A DNA stretch of 64,000 bases from Cardiocondyla obscurior (GCF_019399895.1 NC_091867.1:186001-250000), one strand, 5' to 3'; shown: positions 34,771 through 45,577, counted from the first letter of the stretch. Program-made: numbers and translations. The notes: a model not told the origin generated them from the sequence alone.

Positions 34771-35099
34771 ATCGGGGATAATTGATTTCGACGGGGGGAG
34801 GTGAACTTGCGCGGTGTATTACCCGAGAAAAGAGTTTGTCACTCTCTCGGAAAAGTAAGGCGTGAAGAGAGAAAATTTTGTTATTCAGGGAAGTTTAATG
34901 AAAAAAGTGTTTGCTAAAAATTGATACAGGTTTAGACGTTTCTTTAATAAATAAAAGGTTAATCTTAGGAGGAAAAAAGATTTTTTGTAGAGAAGGCTTT
35001 TCTTTGAAATATCGGGCAAGAGAGAATGTCTTAATAGATTATTTAATTGAGATGAAAGTGACTGTATAAAAATGAGTGCTTCAAATAATCAATGAGTAA

Positions 35100-35716
35100 T
35101 GTTACCGTGAAAATGGCAACGCGATAGTAGCCGGTTCTTTCTTACAGCGAGAATACGGATGTAAGTCCTTCGTTAAGAGCCTATCACGCAAAGACATGCG
35201 AGAAGCACGTGGCCGGTAGATGAGATCTGCACTGAGTTCGTGGATGAGTTTTTGAGTTTTTGAGTTAGGTTTTACGATAGGTTGAGATCTGTCCTTCTGA
35301 TTGTTATCTAGAGTCCGCAATGAGTCTGAACTGAACGCACAATTATATTAATTATGAGGCCGAAACGTTGCGAAGTCTGATGAGCTACTGAGCTCGAGGT
35401 TCAACACGCCTCTTGCTGCAGGATGATTTCTTCCAGATAATTCTTGGCGTGTTGCACACGGTGAGGATGATCTGGATAAGTTGCACAATGAGACAAAGCG
35501 ATGAGTGATGCGATGAATGATGCGATGAGTAAAGATTCTTGCAAAAAGCACACTGTACTTCAATTTACACGAGGCGATCCTTGGCACAGCTGAAACGACA
35601 ATGATAAGCCTCGAGCCGGCAACGCCTTCGAGAATCGGAGGCGATAATCGAATGACGGATCGATATCGATCCGTTGCCAGCGATCGGCCACGAGGTGCTG
35701 CCCCGAGGCGGTAACA
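35100..35716 (+). repeat. LTR-like repeat (TGTTACCG...CGGTAACA) inserted in a Gypsy remnant
   Basis: Ends tgttaccg and cggtaaca are perfect 8-bp inverted repeats with TG...CA. It matches 6346-6923 along its length, best in the last 120 bases. Possible target duplication aatg depends on where the end is drawn, so none is claimed. Probably a solo LTR. Confidence 0.6.
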
Positions 35717-35741
35717 ATGCTTATTATGTAATCTTTAAACA

Positions 35742-36240
35742 GTGACTTTGGAGAGATTTTCTAAGAAAATTTCACTTTATGTTACCAAGATTTCTGACGA
35801 TTGCCTTTTGGGCGCGGATTTTATCAAAGTTGCTGGTTTAGGAAATGTTTTTGATTCATTTTTTGGGTTGAATAGAAGAAAAATTCAGGACATTTTTTGG
35901 GTTAGAAACGTTACTCTGGAAAATTCTTTATCTTTTTTGAAATTTTTTGTGGAGGATTTAAATAAACTTTTAGAGAAGGAAAGTAAAGTTTTTATTAAAT
36001 TTTTGGAGAAATTTTGCGTTATTTTTTGGGAAAAACATTGTGACCCGAAATTGTCACGTGGTTAAGCATGTTAATAAACAGAAAAATTTTGCTCCAATCA
36101 AATAAGCTCCTCGGCAGATTTTTTTACAAGTGGGAAAAAAGTTAATAAAATAATTAAGGAAATGAAGGATGTGGGAGTAATCGAAGAATCCCAAAGTCCC
36201 TGAACGTCACCAGCTGTTATTGTTAATAGGGAATAAATAT
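35742..36240 (+). pseudogene. Gypsy pol fragment: end of protease region and start of reverse transcriptase
   Basis: SDDCLLGADFIKVAGLGNVF at about 35790-35850 resembles the C-terminal side of a Gypsy aspartyl protease. An open stretch of 107 codons runs to 36065 and is rich in Lys and Phe. From about 36085 another frame gives FAPIK, then KIIKEMKDVGVIEESQSP and TSPAVIV at 36140-36225, the conserved start of the reverse transcriptase (consensus gist: reduce-to-Met-linker, VIEESxSPWSSPVVLV). A MITE begins at 36229 and nothing further of the Gypsy element is seen. Confidence 0.65.
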
Positions 36241-36500
36241 GAATTCTAATCCATTGGTCAATGAGCGGGGTGCGGGTACGGGGAAACAAACTTTGGCAAG
36301 CAAAGCGCGTGCAACTGGGATCTCATTAGCGTGAAGATGAGAGATTGTGAATATGACTGACTAACCCCTCTTTCTTTTTCTTTATATGTCTTTACGCCAA
36401 TTAGTTCCCTATCAACACATTTTTCCCACTGTAGGTTCTTTCCCCGATCTCCACATTCCGCTCATGGCCCTCGTGGATTAGAACTCGCGTATCAGTGGGC
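36229..36500. repeat. Palindromic MITE (gggaataaa family), copy 2
   Basis: Starts gggaataaatatgaattcta and continues with caatgagcggggtgcggg, as in the copy at 30800-31070. The right arm at about 36445-36495 carries ccacattccgctcatg and gtggattagaactcgcg. More diverged than copy 1. Confidence 0.6.
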
Positions 36501-36591
36501 CCCTAACACTGACCCCTCTCTGCATTGACCACTCGTACACTATACATTTTATATAAAAAATAAAAAAAAACTTTTAATTTGGTCGTGCTTT

Positions 36592-36849
36592 TTATACGAC
36601 AGGCACATCGTCGTCGGTAAACTCAAATCCTTGTCCGTAGATGCACACATTTATACATTTATCGACATAACCACATTCAGATGCAAAGTTTTCGTGGATA
36701 AAATAAAAGATTCTATCAATAAGTATTGTTTCTCCGCGCTGATAATCACCATGCAAACGATTATTGTAACATAAGTCTAAGAACGCGTTAAAATGTGGAT
36801 CAACGAATTGTACCATTCTATGTCCATGCTTAGACAAAGATCCACACAC
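36592..36849 (-). CDS. Unknown 85-codon open frame
   Basis: ATG at 36849, stop at 36592. The product would be acidic at its end (QGFEFTDDDVPVV) and Cys-containing (SECGYVDKCINVCIYGQ), with no signal peptide or membrane segment. I do not recognise it. Codon quality looks better than in the surrounding decayed elements: amino acids are varied and there is no low-complexity bias. It could be a piece of a host or viral gene, an exon, or chance. No splice sites were established. The flanking 36860-37230 is AT-rich with short imperfect repeats. Confidence 0.3.
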   Translation of the reverse strand: MCGSLSKHGHRMVQFVDPHFNAFLDLCYNNRLHGDYQRGETILIDRIFYFIHENFASECGYVDKCINVCIYGQGFEFTDDDVPVV

Positions 36850-36859
36850 AACTGACAGC

Positions 36860-37233
36860 TCGTGACATAATCACATTGGGCAAAAATGCTTATGAGAAAC
36901 ACAAGTATTTTTTATCAGCGACAACTTGAAAATGCTACATACATCTCGTGTAAAAAAAAGATATATATGAACTAAATTGCCAAGACATAATAATACAATA
37001 TTTGCGAACTTGGCTAGATCAACAAACACGTGTAGGAATGTATATCAAGCATTTTTTATGAAAGTCAAACATATTTTTTGTCAAGAGACGTATCACTATA
37101 AAATTAAAGGATGCGAACTTGTGATGAGATCATTCAGCCACACATTTTGAATGTATATCACATATCACCATAAAATTAAAAAAATGCAAACTTGCAATGA
37201 GATTATTAGTTTCGCGTTTGAAAATGTATAACA
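36860..37233. repeat. Imperfect repeated AT-rich block
   Basis: A block containing ataaaattaaa, gatgcgaacttg and tgatgagatcatt (from about 37096) returns as ataaaattaaa, atgcaaacttg and caatgagattatt (from about 37170), a period of about 73 bp with a further weak copy before it. Related words recur at 38060-38140 beyond the solo LTR. Nature unknown. Confidence 0.45.
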
Positions 37234-37988
37234 TGTGGCGGATCCCTCCGACGCTACACGTCGGATGACGCCACCTCACACATTACCGACCATGCGAAGA
37301 AGAAAGCAAATTCTAGTACCGCGGCCTTTCTTCTAATAATTATCTACTCCATGAACGGACTTTGTCTCCTCCATGAACGGACTTTGTCTCTGGACTTTCC
37401 CCGGCTAACTTCCGGGACTCTCCCGATTTACTTTCTTTATACAATAGCTCTGTAGGCTCGTTGCGTCAGCCGAGACCTCAGAGTCCCTCCGAGTTTCATA
37501 GCGAGCACATCGCTGAGCTGTCGTCTTCCACGACACTTTGTATTTTATATTCCATTCGTTCTACCGCGTTCCAGTTTGTGCATCGAGTGCATGTGTGCGA
37601 AACACTCTGCGTTCTCAAGCCTGGCCAGGCTCTGTTGCGAATCACAAATTGTGAACGGCGAACCACGAATTGCGAACCGCAAGCTGCGAACTGCGAGTTC
37701 GTTGCGCTTGCTGCCAACAGCATTCTTCCGCCGCTGCGGAATACAGATAAGTTTAACGCGGTCTATACCGATCCGCTTTTATTTCCTCAAATGAGAGGAT
37801 TGCTTCTTTTTATAATTTGTACTCTACTTTTTATTGTGTTTATTATCGCTTGTTATTTTCTTTATTTGTTTGTTAAATATATTTGATTTTGTTTGTGAAT
37901 TTGTCAAGTGTCTGCCTTTATGTCTTAAATTGTGACTCCCTTATTCTGCGCGACTTGTAGCGCCGGCTGGACACCGTCAACGTCCACA
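37234..37988 (+). mobile_element. Solo LTR, 755 bp, with 4-bp target duplication
   Basis: Ends tgtggcgg and gtccaca give TGTGG...CCACA, flanked by aaca at 37230-37233 and aaca at 37989-37992. The GC-rich 5' half contains a tandem doublet of ctccatgaacggactttgtct (37348-37390). Around 37640-37700 gaacygcgaa words are repeated. The frames inside it are not taken as genes. Gypsy-type by duplication length; family unknown. Confidence 0.75.
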
Positions 37989-37992
37989 AACA

Positions 37993-38470
37993 TAGAAGTT
38001 AAAAGATATCAATAACAAGATTGTTGCATCTCCATAAAGCTAACAGAAATAAAGTTGTTGGCACGTATTAAAATGCAAATTATACAAAGATGAGAGTATA
38101 AAAGCGATGAGGCTGTAAGGATGCGAATTTATAAATCGTGAAACGATTATATAAAACAAGTACTGCGTGAAAAATATCTCAGCAAATTTTGCATGAAAAT
38201 CGCATTGAGAATCATATTAACGTAACATATCCGGCTATTGGGGTAAGTACACGGACCATCAGAGATAGCGTTCGGCGGTACGCTAGTCTCTCTGGTCTGC
38301 AGCGACAGTGTATGCGGAAAAACAGACGAAACATCAGCGTTTGAGCAGCATATATGTCTGTCCTTAACGCTCACATATAGACAAATGAAAGTGTATATTA
38401 AATAAAACTAGTATTCATTAAATTGTTTTTAATAAAAATATATTATTTTTGTTCATCCTTATCCTACTCT
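37993..38470. other. AT-rich stretch
   Basis: Continuation of the DNA interrupted by the solo LTR, with aaaatgcaaa and gatgcgaattt words like those at 36.9-37.2 kb. No gene seen. Confidence 0.35.
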
Positions 38471-38651
38471 CACATGAATAAAGATAGAGATTGACAGAAG
38501 AAATTGATGAATATTTTAAGAGGAAGAGGGAAAACGATGGAATATAAAAGGAGGGGTGATTCAGTCCCTTCAGTAAAAGTCAGAAGACAGTAAGATTGTC
38601 GGTGAAAAGAGGAGGAGAGGGAAAACTGATAAAACTTATAAAAAAAAATAA

Positions 38652-39362
38652 AAATGGAAATAAAAAGAAAAATAGAAGAAATTAAATAGAAAAATAAGAA
38701 AATAATAAAGGAATTAGAGAAAATGAGAAAAATTGAAGAAGAATTAAAAAGGAAAGACGGGTAATAAGGGAAATAATGGACATAGTTGAGAAAAAGATAA
38801 AAGAAGTGAAGAGCGGAGAAAACGATGAGAAAAATTGCAGGGAGTTAGGAAAAAAAGTAAATAAACTTGAAAAAGAGCAAGGAAGTGATAAAGAGAGGGA
38901 CAGCAAGGACGTGAGAACAAAAATAAAGGAAAAGATAGAAAAATTAGAGAGAAGAATGAAGGAAAGAAAGAGAGAGGAAAAACAAAAGTATATGGTGATA
39001 AGAGGAATAAAAATAGGAGAAAAGAGAGATGATTGTAAGTAAAGAAAGTAAAGAAAATTTTGAAGAAAATTGTAGCAGAGGTGAAAGTAGAGAGAATTAT
39101 ATGAGTAGGAATGGGTAAGAAAAAAAGGAATGTGATAATAGTAAAAACAGAAGCGAAGAAAGAAAAGGAAAAAATAATGCAGAATACAAAAAAGTTAAAC
39201 GGAAGAGACATCTGGATACAAGAAAACAAGACGTGGGAGAAAAGGAAGGTCGGTTGGAAGTTAAGGAAAGTGGTAAGGAACGAAACAAGGAAATGAAAGA
39301 AAGTATAGATAACAAAGGGGAAAATTAATATAGAAGGAAAGTGGTGGTGGTGGAACAAGGAC
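38652..39362 (+). pseudogene. LINE ORF1-like coiled-coil protein, broken
   Basis: From 38652 MEIKRKIEEIK, then after stops MDIVEKKIKEVKSGENDEKN from 38776, a predicted coiled coil extending to KLERRMKERKREEKQKYMVI and RGIKIGEK at about 38950-39020. The last block corresponds to the start of the RNA-binding fold in LINE ORF1 proteins. Further fragments are RNVIIVKTEAKKEKEKIM near 39120 and IWIQENKTWEKRKVGWKL near 39210. ORF1 proteins bind their own RNA. Frameshifts near 39040 and 39295 show decay. Confidence 0.6.
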
Positions 39363-39519
39363 AAGTAAGATTTGATAAATAGTAGAGAAGATAGAAGAAA
39401 GAGAGAAGAGCAAGAGGAAGGAAAGAAAAGCGGGAAAGGGAAAGAAGAATATTAGAAGATGGTGGGATCAAAGGGGAAAGGAGAAAAGAAGAAAGAAAAA
39501 AGTATAAAGAGAGAAGGAG

Positions 39520-39665
39520 GAAGTAAAAGTAGCATTTTGGAATGTGGCAAGGATATGTAACAAAGTTAAAGAATTTTGAGAAGGAATAAAAAAGTGGGAT
39601 ATAGTGTATTTAATGGAAACGTGGATGGAAGAGAAAAAATGAAAGAAGATAAGAGAAAAGGTGTT
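39520..39665 (+). pseudogene. Start of LINE endonuclease (APE type)
   Basis: VKVAFWNVARICNKVKEF, a stop, EGIKKWDIVYLMETWMEEK: the beginning of an apurinic/apyrimidinic-type endonuclease, with the FWNVA and ETW motifs. The rest of the domain is missing. The endonuclease would nick target DNA to prime reverse transcription. Confidence 0.65.
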
Positions 39666-39668
39666 GAT

Positions 39669-40550
39669 GGGGCCGCGCGCTCTATATTGTATTACGCGTG
39701 GTTATCTCTATGCCTGCCTATTGTCCTGGTAGCACCACGTATCGGACCCGTAAATTTGCTTATCAACTACGCCACGTGCAGCGATTACCAACTCGTTTCC
39801 TTCTTCTTGTTCTGGTCGTCCTTGTAATTACACGGTGTTGTTGATTGCTCTTGAGTTTTCTTCTTCTCAAGCGTGCCAAAGTGTAGTGACCATCGATCAA
39901 TCGGATCAACTCAGTGAAGAAGTTTTATAAACTTGCTCAACTAATTGAGAAACGGTTTGCTCATACATGGATACAGCGGTGGCCTCATGCGGTTACCGCT
40001 CGCTCGCCACGCGCTCAAAACGTTTTGGAACGTGCTCTTGTTAACGAAATACGCCTTACTTATCGCCTCACTCATTGCCTTTCTTCGGTTTTGCTCACCG
40101 CGCATTTTATAATAACGGTCCGCTCATTTACTTGTTGCCTCAATTCGTTAAAGTGTTATCAATCGCTGTGTCGGTACGCGGCAAATTTAAGTCGACACGG
40201 TCGATCCTCGAGCCTCGCGCGGAGAAACCGCTCTGTCCCGTTCAACGGGGATAGAAATCACGTGCAATCCGTTACTGTTTTAAAGGTTTTATAATGTCAA
40301 AATTCCACGCGTTTATGTAGTAGGAGCTCTTGTTCAATCAACTAAAGAGAATGATTCTAATTGGTCGCTTGACTTATTATAAAACCGTCGATTTGCTGCC
40401 ACCGCGCTTTCGGCCACTGATTAGGCCTTACGTTCTCGAATATACGTATGTTGTTGCACTGCGATGTGTTACGTCCTCGGACTCCACATCTCTTTTTTTC
40501 CGACACGCGTTCAATAAATTAGATAAAAAGAGTAAACCGTGACTATTTGG
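39669..40550. other. Unassigned stretch between LINE and LTR-like unit
   Basis: GC content is higher than in AT-rich parts. A 126-codon frame at 39914-40294 has no recognisable domain and is not called a gene. No paired repeat ends found. Confidence 0.3.
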
Positions 40551-41166
40551 TGACGAGAGAGAACTTCCACGCTTCCAGAAGAAATAATTTACACTCCGAA
40601 ATCTTTATCGCCGGATGCTTAAATGAAACTTAGAACAATCACGGCATAGATACCGACGGAAAACTTAAACAGAAAACTCTTCAAAGAATATTAGAAGAAA
40701 CCTAAAACGATTTGGAATCAGTATCAAATATCTGGCGATAAGTGAAGCACTTGAGATCACAACTACGAAGCATAAACAAACGAAGGGGGTGAAAACTGCA
40801 GTCATAAGAATATGACACGCGACCGGATCCCATAAACAAACGCGACCCGGTGATAACGAAAAGGGGGTCCTTAGGAATTTTCTCCCGACTATTAATGACA
40901 ATATTCTGGAAGGTTGGAAGGGGAAGCCATGCGGGCGGAGTTTCGTACAACCGAGTTTTTCTCTCGAGCCAATAGATATCGGGAACTCCTCACCACTAAT
41001 TAAAAATCTAAGGACGAAAACTAGAGCTTAGGAAAATCAGAGAACGGATGAGATCCGAATAACCAATAATTAAGAAAAGGAAAAGTGGAGGGACATGGCC
41101 GCCAAATCAGAGCACTGACTCTTTCAAAAATGAAAATCCGGCGCTAGCCCACCCCTTTTCCAAGGT

Positions 41167-41208
41167 TATAAAACCGCGTGTTTCAGCGGGACTCGCTCTC
41201 ATTCAGTC
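41167..41208 (+). promoter_or_regulatory. Core promoter: TATA box and initiator
   Basis: tataaaa at 41167-41173 is followed by tcagtc at 41203-41208, the arthropod initiator consensus, 36-38 bp downstream, a little longer than the usual 30. An aataaa lies at 41278-41283. TATA, initiator and polyadenylation signal so close together are what an LTR shows, so 40550-41300 may be an LTR. Confidence 0.45.
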
Positions 41209-41731
41209 TCTAAATTTTTTCTCGATAATATTATTGTTACTGTGTGTGACTTGTGACTCACTCCTGAGCCGATTTTAATAAAGAAGTTGCAAGGGACTCG
41301 TCCGAGAGCAACCGAAGACATCGAAAAGTAAGTCTCATTATTTCATTTAACCACATTACTTTCTCCCCTTTTAAATGATTCCACTAAAATTCTAAAGTTC
41401 TAAAATTCTTATTCTTAAAAAATGAATGACGTGGGTATTGCCAGGGTGCCGTTTGCGCTTTCCGAAGTAGGTATTTCTCTAGAATCCTTTGGGTTCTTCC
41501 TTGATTCGGTTCGGTTAATGGGTCTCCTCCTGTCAGAGGTTACGATATGCTGCCAGTAAATGGTGACTATCTAAACCTTAGCTCGAGTGATGGCCTATCC
41601 GGACAGAGGTACCGGGAGAATTTTCGAAGCAATCTATTGAGAGATCCGGAAGGAAGAATGCGGCGTGTTGCCCTGACGTATTTCCCGCTTTAATCATTTT
41701 ATTAAAATCAAACTCAAATTGATACCTTTTA

Positions 41732-42550
41732 GTGGAATCAAGAAATCTTCGATCCATTAAGAAAAGCCGCGCCCGAAGAAATCGTAAAATACGTGAATTG
41801 CGAGAACTGGTTCAAAGTTTCTTTGTCCAGTTCTTATTCGCGGCAGCGCCAAGGGAGGTCACACCGGAACCTCCGAAAGTCAGATCAGAGCGGTCGTGGT
41901 CTCCTCTGCCCATCGTACCTCCCAACTCACCGAGTAACAGCGAAGACATTGAGTCAGAGAGGAATACTCCGGCGCGAACACCATCGCCGTCGCGTTCAAG
42001 GTCGACTTTATCGCCTCAACCTGAGCCGGAGCTGTTCCGCCCTACCACTCCGTCCTATACTCCAGACGTTTCCTTGAATTCCTCCGGACCTTCTCCTGGA
42101 GTTGCTCCTAGAGCATCCTCCTCTCCCATCCGGTCACCGACTCCTTATCCTGGGGAACCCGAGGAGGTCGACTCCTTTGCCGAGGACGAAACCATCTCCT
42201 GGCATGAGCTTGACAGCCCGGAACATTCCCCTTCCCCTGCCCCGAGCGTAGAGTTCCTGGAGGAGCAAGAGGAACCGAGAGAAGTCGTAGACCCTCTCCT
42301 CGAACTCTTCCGGAGCACCTGCACTCCGTGGACGGATCCCGTCCCGGAAAGGGCCTATACAATAGGCCCCGACTCCTTTGATCCCGAGGAGATCAGGAGG
42401 GAAGCCAGAAGGGCGACTCCTGATCATAATATTCTCATTTATTATCCCGGGGTGGAACATCCCTTCCTGGCTCCGATCAGGTTGATCGACAGGGTATTTC
42501 CGAGGTCGACGGCCCGGAAAACAGAAATCGTAGAGATTGATTTAGAGTAA
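41732..42550 (+). CDS. Pro/Ser-rich open frame of about 272 codons, unknown, probably spliced to an upstream leader
   Basis: Open from 41732 to a stop at 42548. No ATG opens it: the frame begins GTG immediately after ttgataccttttag, a good 3' splice site. A strong donor, gaaaagtaagt, lies at about 41325-41335, just downstream of the TATA/initiator. A spliced transcript with an intron of about 400 bp is therefore likely, with the start codon upstream or internal. Residues 1-30 are basic (RSIKKSRARRNRKIRELREL). Residues 45-190 are Pro/Ser/Glu-rich and look disordered. The last 70 residues look more ordered (TIGPDSFDPEEIRREARRAT, then ILIYYPGVEHPF). It may be a gag-like protein of a retroelement, but I recognise no family. 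Confidence 0.45.
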   Translation: MESRNLRSIKKSRARRNRKIRELRELVQSFFVQFLFAAAPREVTPEPPKVRSERSWSPLPIVPPNSPSNSEDIESERNTPARTPSPSRSRSTLSPQPEPELFRPTTPSYTPDVSLNSSGPSPGVAPRASSSPIRSPTPYPGEPEEVDSFAEDETISWHELDSPEHSPSPAPSVEFLEEQEEPREVVDPLLELFRSTCTPWTDPVPERAYTIGPDSFDPEEIRREARRATPDHNILIYYPGVEHPFLAPIRLIDRVFPRSTARKTEIVEIDLE

Positions 42551-43095
42551 TGTCTTCCATCTTAAATTATTATTGTTAGTTTTTAAATCCTATAATTAAT
42601 ACATTTCTTTTTCCTCTTTTCTTTTTTTGTAAATTTTAAAATGTTTAAATTATATCTTTTATTAAGTCCTCTTCCTTTTTTTTTTTATATCATTATCTCA
42701 CTAAATTCGTTTAATCTGTTTTTTTTTTCTAAATTTGTATTTTAATTAAGATTAAAATTGTCTACTACATTACTGAAATCTCAGAAACAGTTATTTCAAC
42801 TTAACCTAAGTATCCTTTGTTGCGAAAAACCACCTCAAGTTCTATCCCAGGGAATAAGAATTAAATTTCTTTCCCTAAAAAGAACAAATACTACGCGCTA
42901 GTTTCTCCACGCAACCGACTCGAACCCATTCCTAGTGCGTTTACGCGTGGCCTTCCAAATACGCGCCACGCAAGGATCGGCTATTACGTCACTTTCCAAG
43001 CCCTTTCCTCCTCCTTACCTACTCTCGTGATTTTTCCTAAGCATCCGAGTAGCGGTAAATGAACTCACTCAAAATTTCCAACCTTTGACGTAACA
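42551..43095. other. Pyrimidine-rich then mixed non-coding stretch
   Basis: 42590-42740 is T/C-rich on the plus strand and could be the 3' untranslated part of the preceding unit. No gene or paired repeat seen up to the LTR at about 43100. Confidence 0.35.
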
Positions 43096-43099
43096 ATGG

Positions 43100-43918
43100 A
43101 TGTACGGAGTTCGTTTTTCGATGACCGTCGGGGTGCGGGCTGGAGGGGGCCGTTGAACAACATGTTTATATCTTATTAATAAATTTTATTTTCTCTTGGT
43201 ACAATAATGTCTCATTTATTCCACTCACTTGCGACTATCGGCTAGGTACTTGTGACTACGTTCGCGGCTGCTCCTTGTCTCCGCGAGGAATAGTGATATT
43301 CAGCACGCAACGCGTCTCACATTACGAGTGAAATCTGTGGACGGGCGTTAAGGACTTGACTACCTGCCTGCGAGTTCCGACTCGCCGATATTTAATGTGA
43401 CGCTGGTTCTTCAACGTCAGCAGGTTGTATGACCGTAACTCGGTTACTCGGCCAATGCAACCTTAGTAATTTCGGCAATAAGGTCTCGCAACTGTTCTTT
43501 TTTTTCATTGATATGTTTATAGTTCTTTTATTTTCATCACTTTAAATGGATTGCTGATGCAGCCTCACCTGATTTTCGTCGTGAGATCTTATGCCAATAT
43601 TTTGTGTTACTTTATTCTCGTAATTGGAGCTAGGGTTACAACCACAGACTTCTATATTATAGGCTAGACCGCTAACTAGTTCCTTTAACTGTTGTCAGAA
43701 AATATGTACATTTCTCGCGCATGTGCAGTATAAGGTTCAGGCATAATGTCATGCCATGTTGTTTTTAAAGGTTTAAATTGTGGTGTGAATATAGCTGTTT
43801 TCGTAATAAACTAAACCTTATATTGCGCATCCTTTTCTGCGCAGACAACAGCTTTACATAAAAGAAATGAGAGAAGTTAGCGGTTTAGCCTATAATATAG
43901 AAGTCTGTGGTTACAACA
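43100..43918 (+). repeat. Diverged LTR related to the solo LTR at 8705-9241, split by a hAT MITE
   Basis: In plus orientation it shares with the complement of 8705-9241 the blocks ttaataaattttatttt near 43178, aatgcaaccttag with atttcggcaataag near 43456-43485, and gctgatgcagcctcacctga near 43553. Its end tagggttacaac...a matches gggttacaaca. The MITE at 43643-43909 sits in the last bases. Start estimated. Confidence 0.6.
43643..43909. mobile_element. hAT-type MITE, 267 bp, with 8-bp target duplication
   Basis: Ends cacagacttctatattatag and its complement, with terminal inverted repeats of about 34 bp and one mismatch. It is flanked by gttacaac at 43635-43642 and gttacaac at 43910-43917. Eight-base duplications are the hAT signature. 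Not coding. Confidence 0.85.
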
Positions 43919-44219
43919 CTGTGCTCCTTCTATCTGCGTGCGACTTCAGTTCATGATAGCGCTCGTTACTGTTAACTGAACAGTTGTGTTGTGAATAAAA
44001 CAATAAGGAAATAATAACAGCAGTCGCTGTGCAACGTTTAATCCTTTTGTAAAGAAAAAACACGCAAAGAAGTTACGTCCTCGCCGTACAGAAGCATACG
44101 TTGTTCTAACCACAGTGTATATTAGTTATATTGTATTTGCACGGACTTTCCGCCGTATTAGATTCGCTATTTTAAATTTTTGAAAACAGACTTCAGATTT
44201 GTTATCGGCGACCCCAAAA

Positions 44220-45030
44220 ACCCTTAGTTACTTGATTTTGTAACTATCTTTAAAATAATTTGTAAAATAGTTGAGCTTATTCTCAAAATTGATAACAGTA
44301 ATTTCCACTCTTTAAACGGCTCTTGGGCCGATATAACGAAATAAGTGTTCAATCGTTTTCCATGCACTACTTGAATGCCAAGTTTCAGGAAAATCGCCGT
44401 ATAACACTTTCCTAGTGTTATTTGTAAACGTACCCGGATTTCTTGCAATATCTGCACGTGACTGTGAGATTCGATTGCTAAAATTTTTATTAGAGTAATT
44501 CGAGTTATGGGGAGCAACCGGTGGTCGATTGAATTTGTGATCATTACGCAAAGCATCGGTGGTATATTTAATTCGATTTTACGAGAAATTCTAATTAAAT
44601 CCATTTCGAACTTTATTATTTATTTTTGCAGCATTTGTCCTCTGTGTGTTCGCGTTTTTGACAGTACTGGCAAATGACAGGTGCGGTTTTTATTTGACGC
44701 GTTAAAACTATTTTTTTGGAAAGTGGTTTTTCGACGTGCACGACGAGTCTTATCATAGATTTTGATGTTAATTCTCTCTCGATTTCAATAGCGCATTTTT
44801 CGATATTTTTGAACGTTCCTTCTTTTTTGTCTCTATTATGCTTTTATTGAAGCCGCAGGAAAAACTGGTTTTCAGGTGTTGGTTAACTAAGACTCAAAAT
44901 TTGTCGCTTATTGCTTCTGCTTTTCTAGTTTGCGCGTCTAATATTCTTTTTTCTAACTCCCAAACTCATTTCGCGAAAGAGACGATTTTTTTTTGTACAG
45001 AAATGTCAACCGACTTTAAGCTTCGTAAAT
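44220..45030 (-). pseudogene. Retroelement gag fragment with zinc knuckles
   Basis: On the minus strand, around 44800-44640, the frame reads NIEKCAIEIERELTSKSMIR, then KTAPVICQYCQKREHTEDKC: a CX2CX4HX4C zinc knuckle. Near 44455 a second knuckle begins CRYCKKSGYVYK but lacks the usual His and last Cys. The style fits Gypsy or Copia nucleocapsid; I favour Gypsy. Several stops. The frame at 44604-44224 is partly the same remnant. No LTR in matching orientation was found nearby. Confidence 0.55.
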
Positions 45031-45039
45031 GAATTCATT

Positions 45040-45570
45040 AAGGTTGTATTTTGTCCGAATAAGTAGCGTAGTTTATATGTTTTATATTTGGGGTCGGTTT
45101 TGTTGATGGTTTAGAAGTGCGAATAGTTGATTTGATGATTAATCAGAACCGGATGGTAAGATAGGCCGTCGGAAGCAAGAAGAAAATCTAAGTTCTGTGC
45201 GAGTTTAGACGGGTCTTGATTTAATACAAGAACCTGCTTGATTTGAAACCGAATCTGTTTAATTTGCTTTTTTTCCTGCGCGTTGTGTGATTCGTGTTGT
45301 TATATAATAAAAATCTTGGAAATGCCTCTACGCTCGATACACTGTGGCAGTGATACGCCTGCTCACTACGATCTTTGGCAGCAAAAAGGGGCCCTGAGAT
45401 GCTTCTTCAAGAGCACTTGTATACTCGCTACAAACGCTGACTTGTCGTGGAACGAATTGATTACATATTAAGCACACTGGTTTGGTGGTACAAAATTTAC
45501 TTTTATTTATTACTATTCAATCGTTATCCTTTACTCATAATAAAAGGCGTCGAGAGAGAGATAATAACTA
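45040..45570. other. Unassigned stretch
   Basis: No convincing gene or repeat. A 62-codon frame near 45283 is not supported by any motif. Confidence 0.3.
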
Positions 45571-45577
45571 CTGCAGT

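Larger units (their letters stand above)
38480..39668 (+). mobile_element. Non-LTR retrotransposon (LINE), 5' part
   Basis: The plus strand is almost free of pyrimidines. Frames read a Lys/Glu-rich ORF1-type protein and the beginning of an endonuclease. It ends abruptly at 39668 in unrelated GC-rich DNA. Sequence style matches the reverse-transcriptase half at 58.5-61.7 kb on the same strand. Confidence 0.7.

Noticed and set aside
37461..37886. 141-codon frame with a hydrophobic C-terminus
   Set aside because: It lies wholly inside the solo LTR and follows its internal gaaccgcgaa repeats; the hydrophobic end comes from T-rich DNA.
38744..39364. 206-codon minus-strand frame rich in Phe, Leu and Ser, looking like a membrane protein
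   Set aside because: It is the antisense of a purine-rich LINE strand, which forces hydrophobic pyrimidine codons. The same effect produces the frame at 58988-58491.
39914..40294. 126-codon frame
   Set aside because: No domain, no promoter or splice context and no neighbour linking it to an element. Recorded only as unassigned DNA.
44224..44604. 126-codon minus-strand frame as an independent gene
   Set aside because: The overlapping frames contain the zinc-knuckle remains of a gag protein, so this is part of a broken retroelement.
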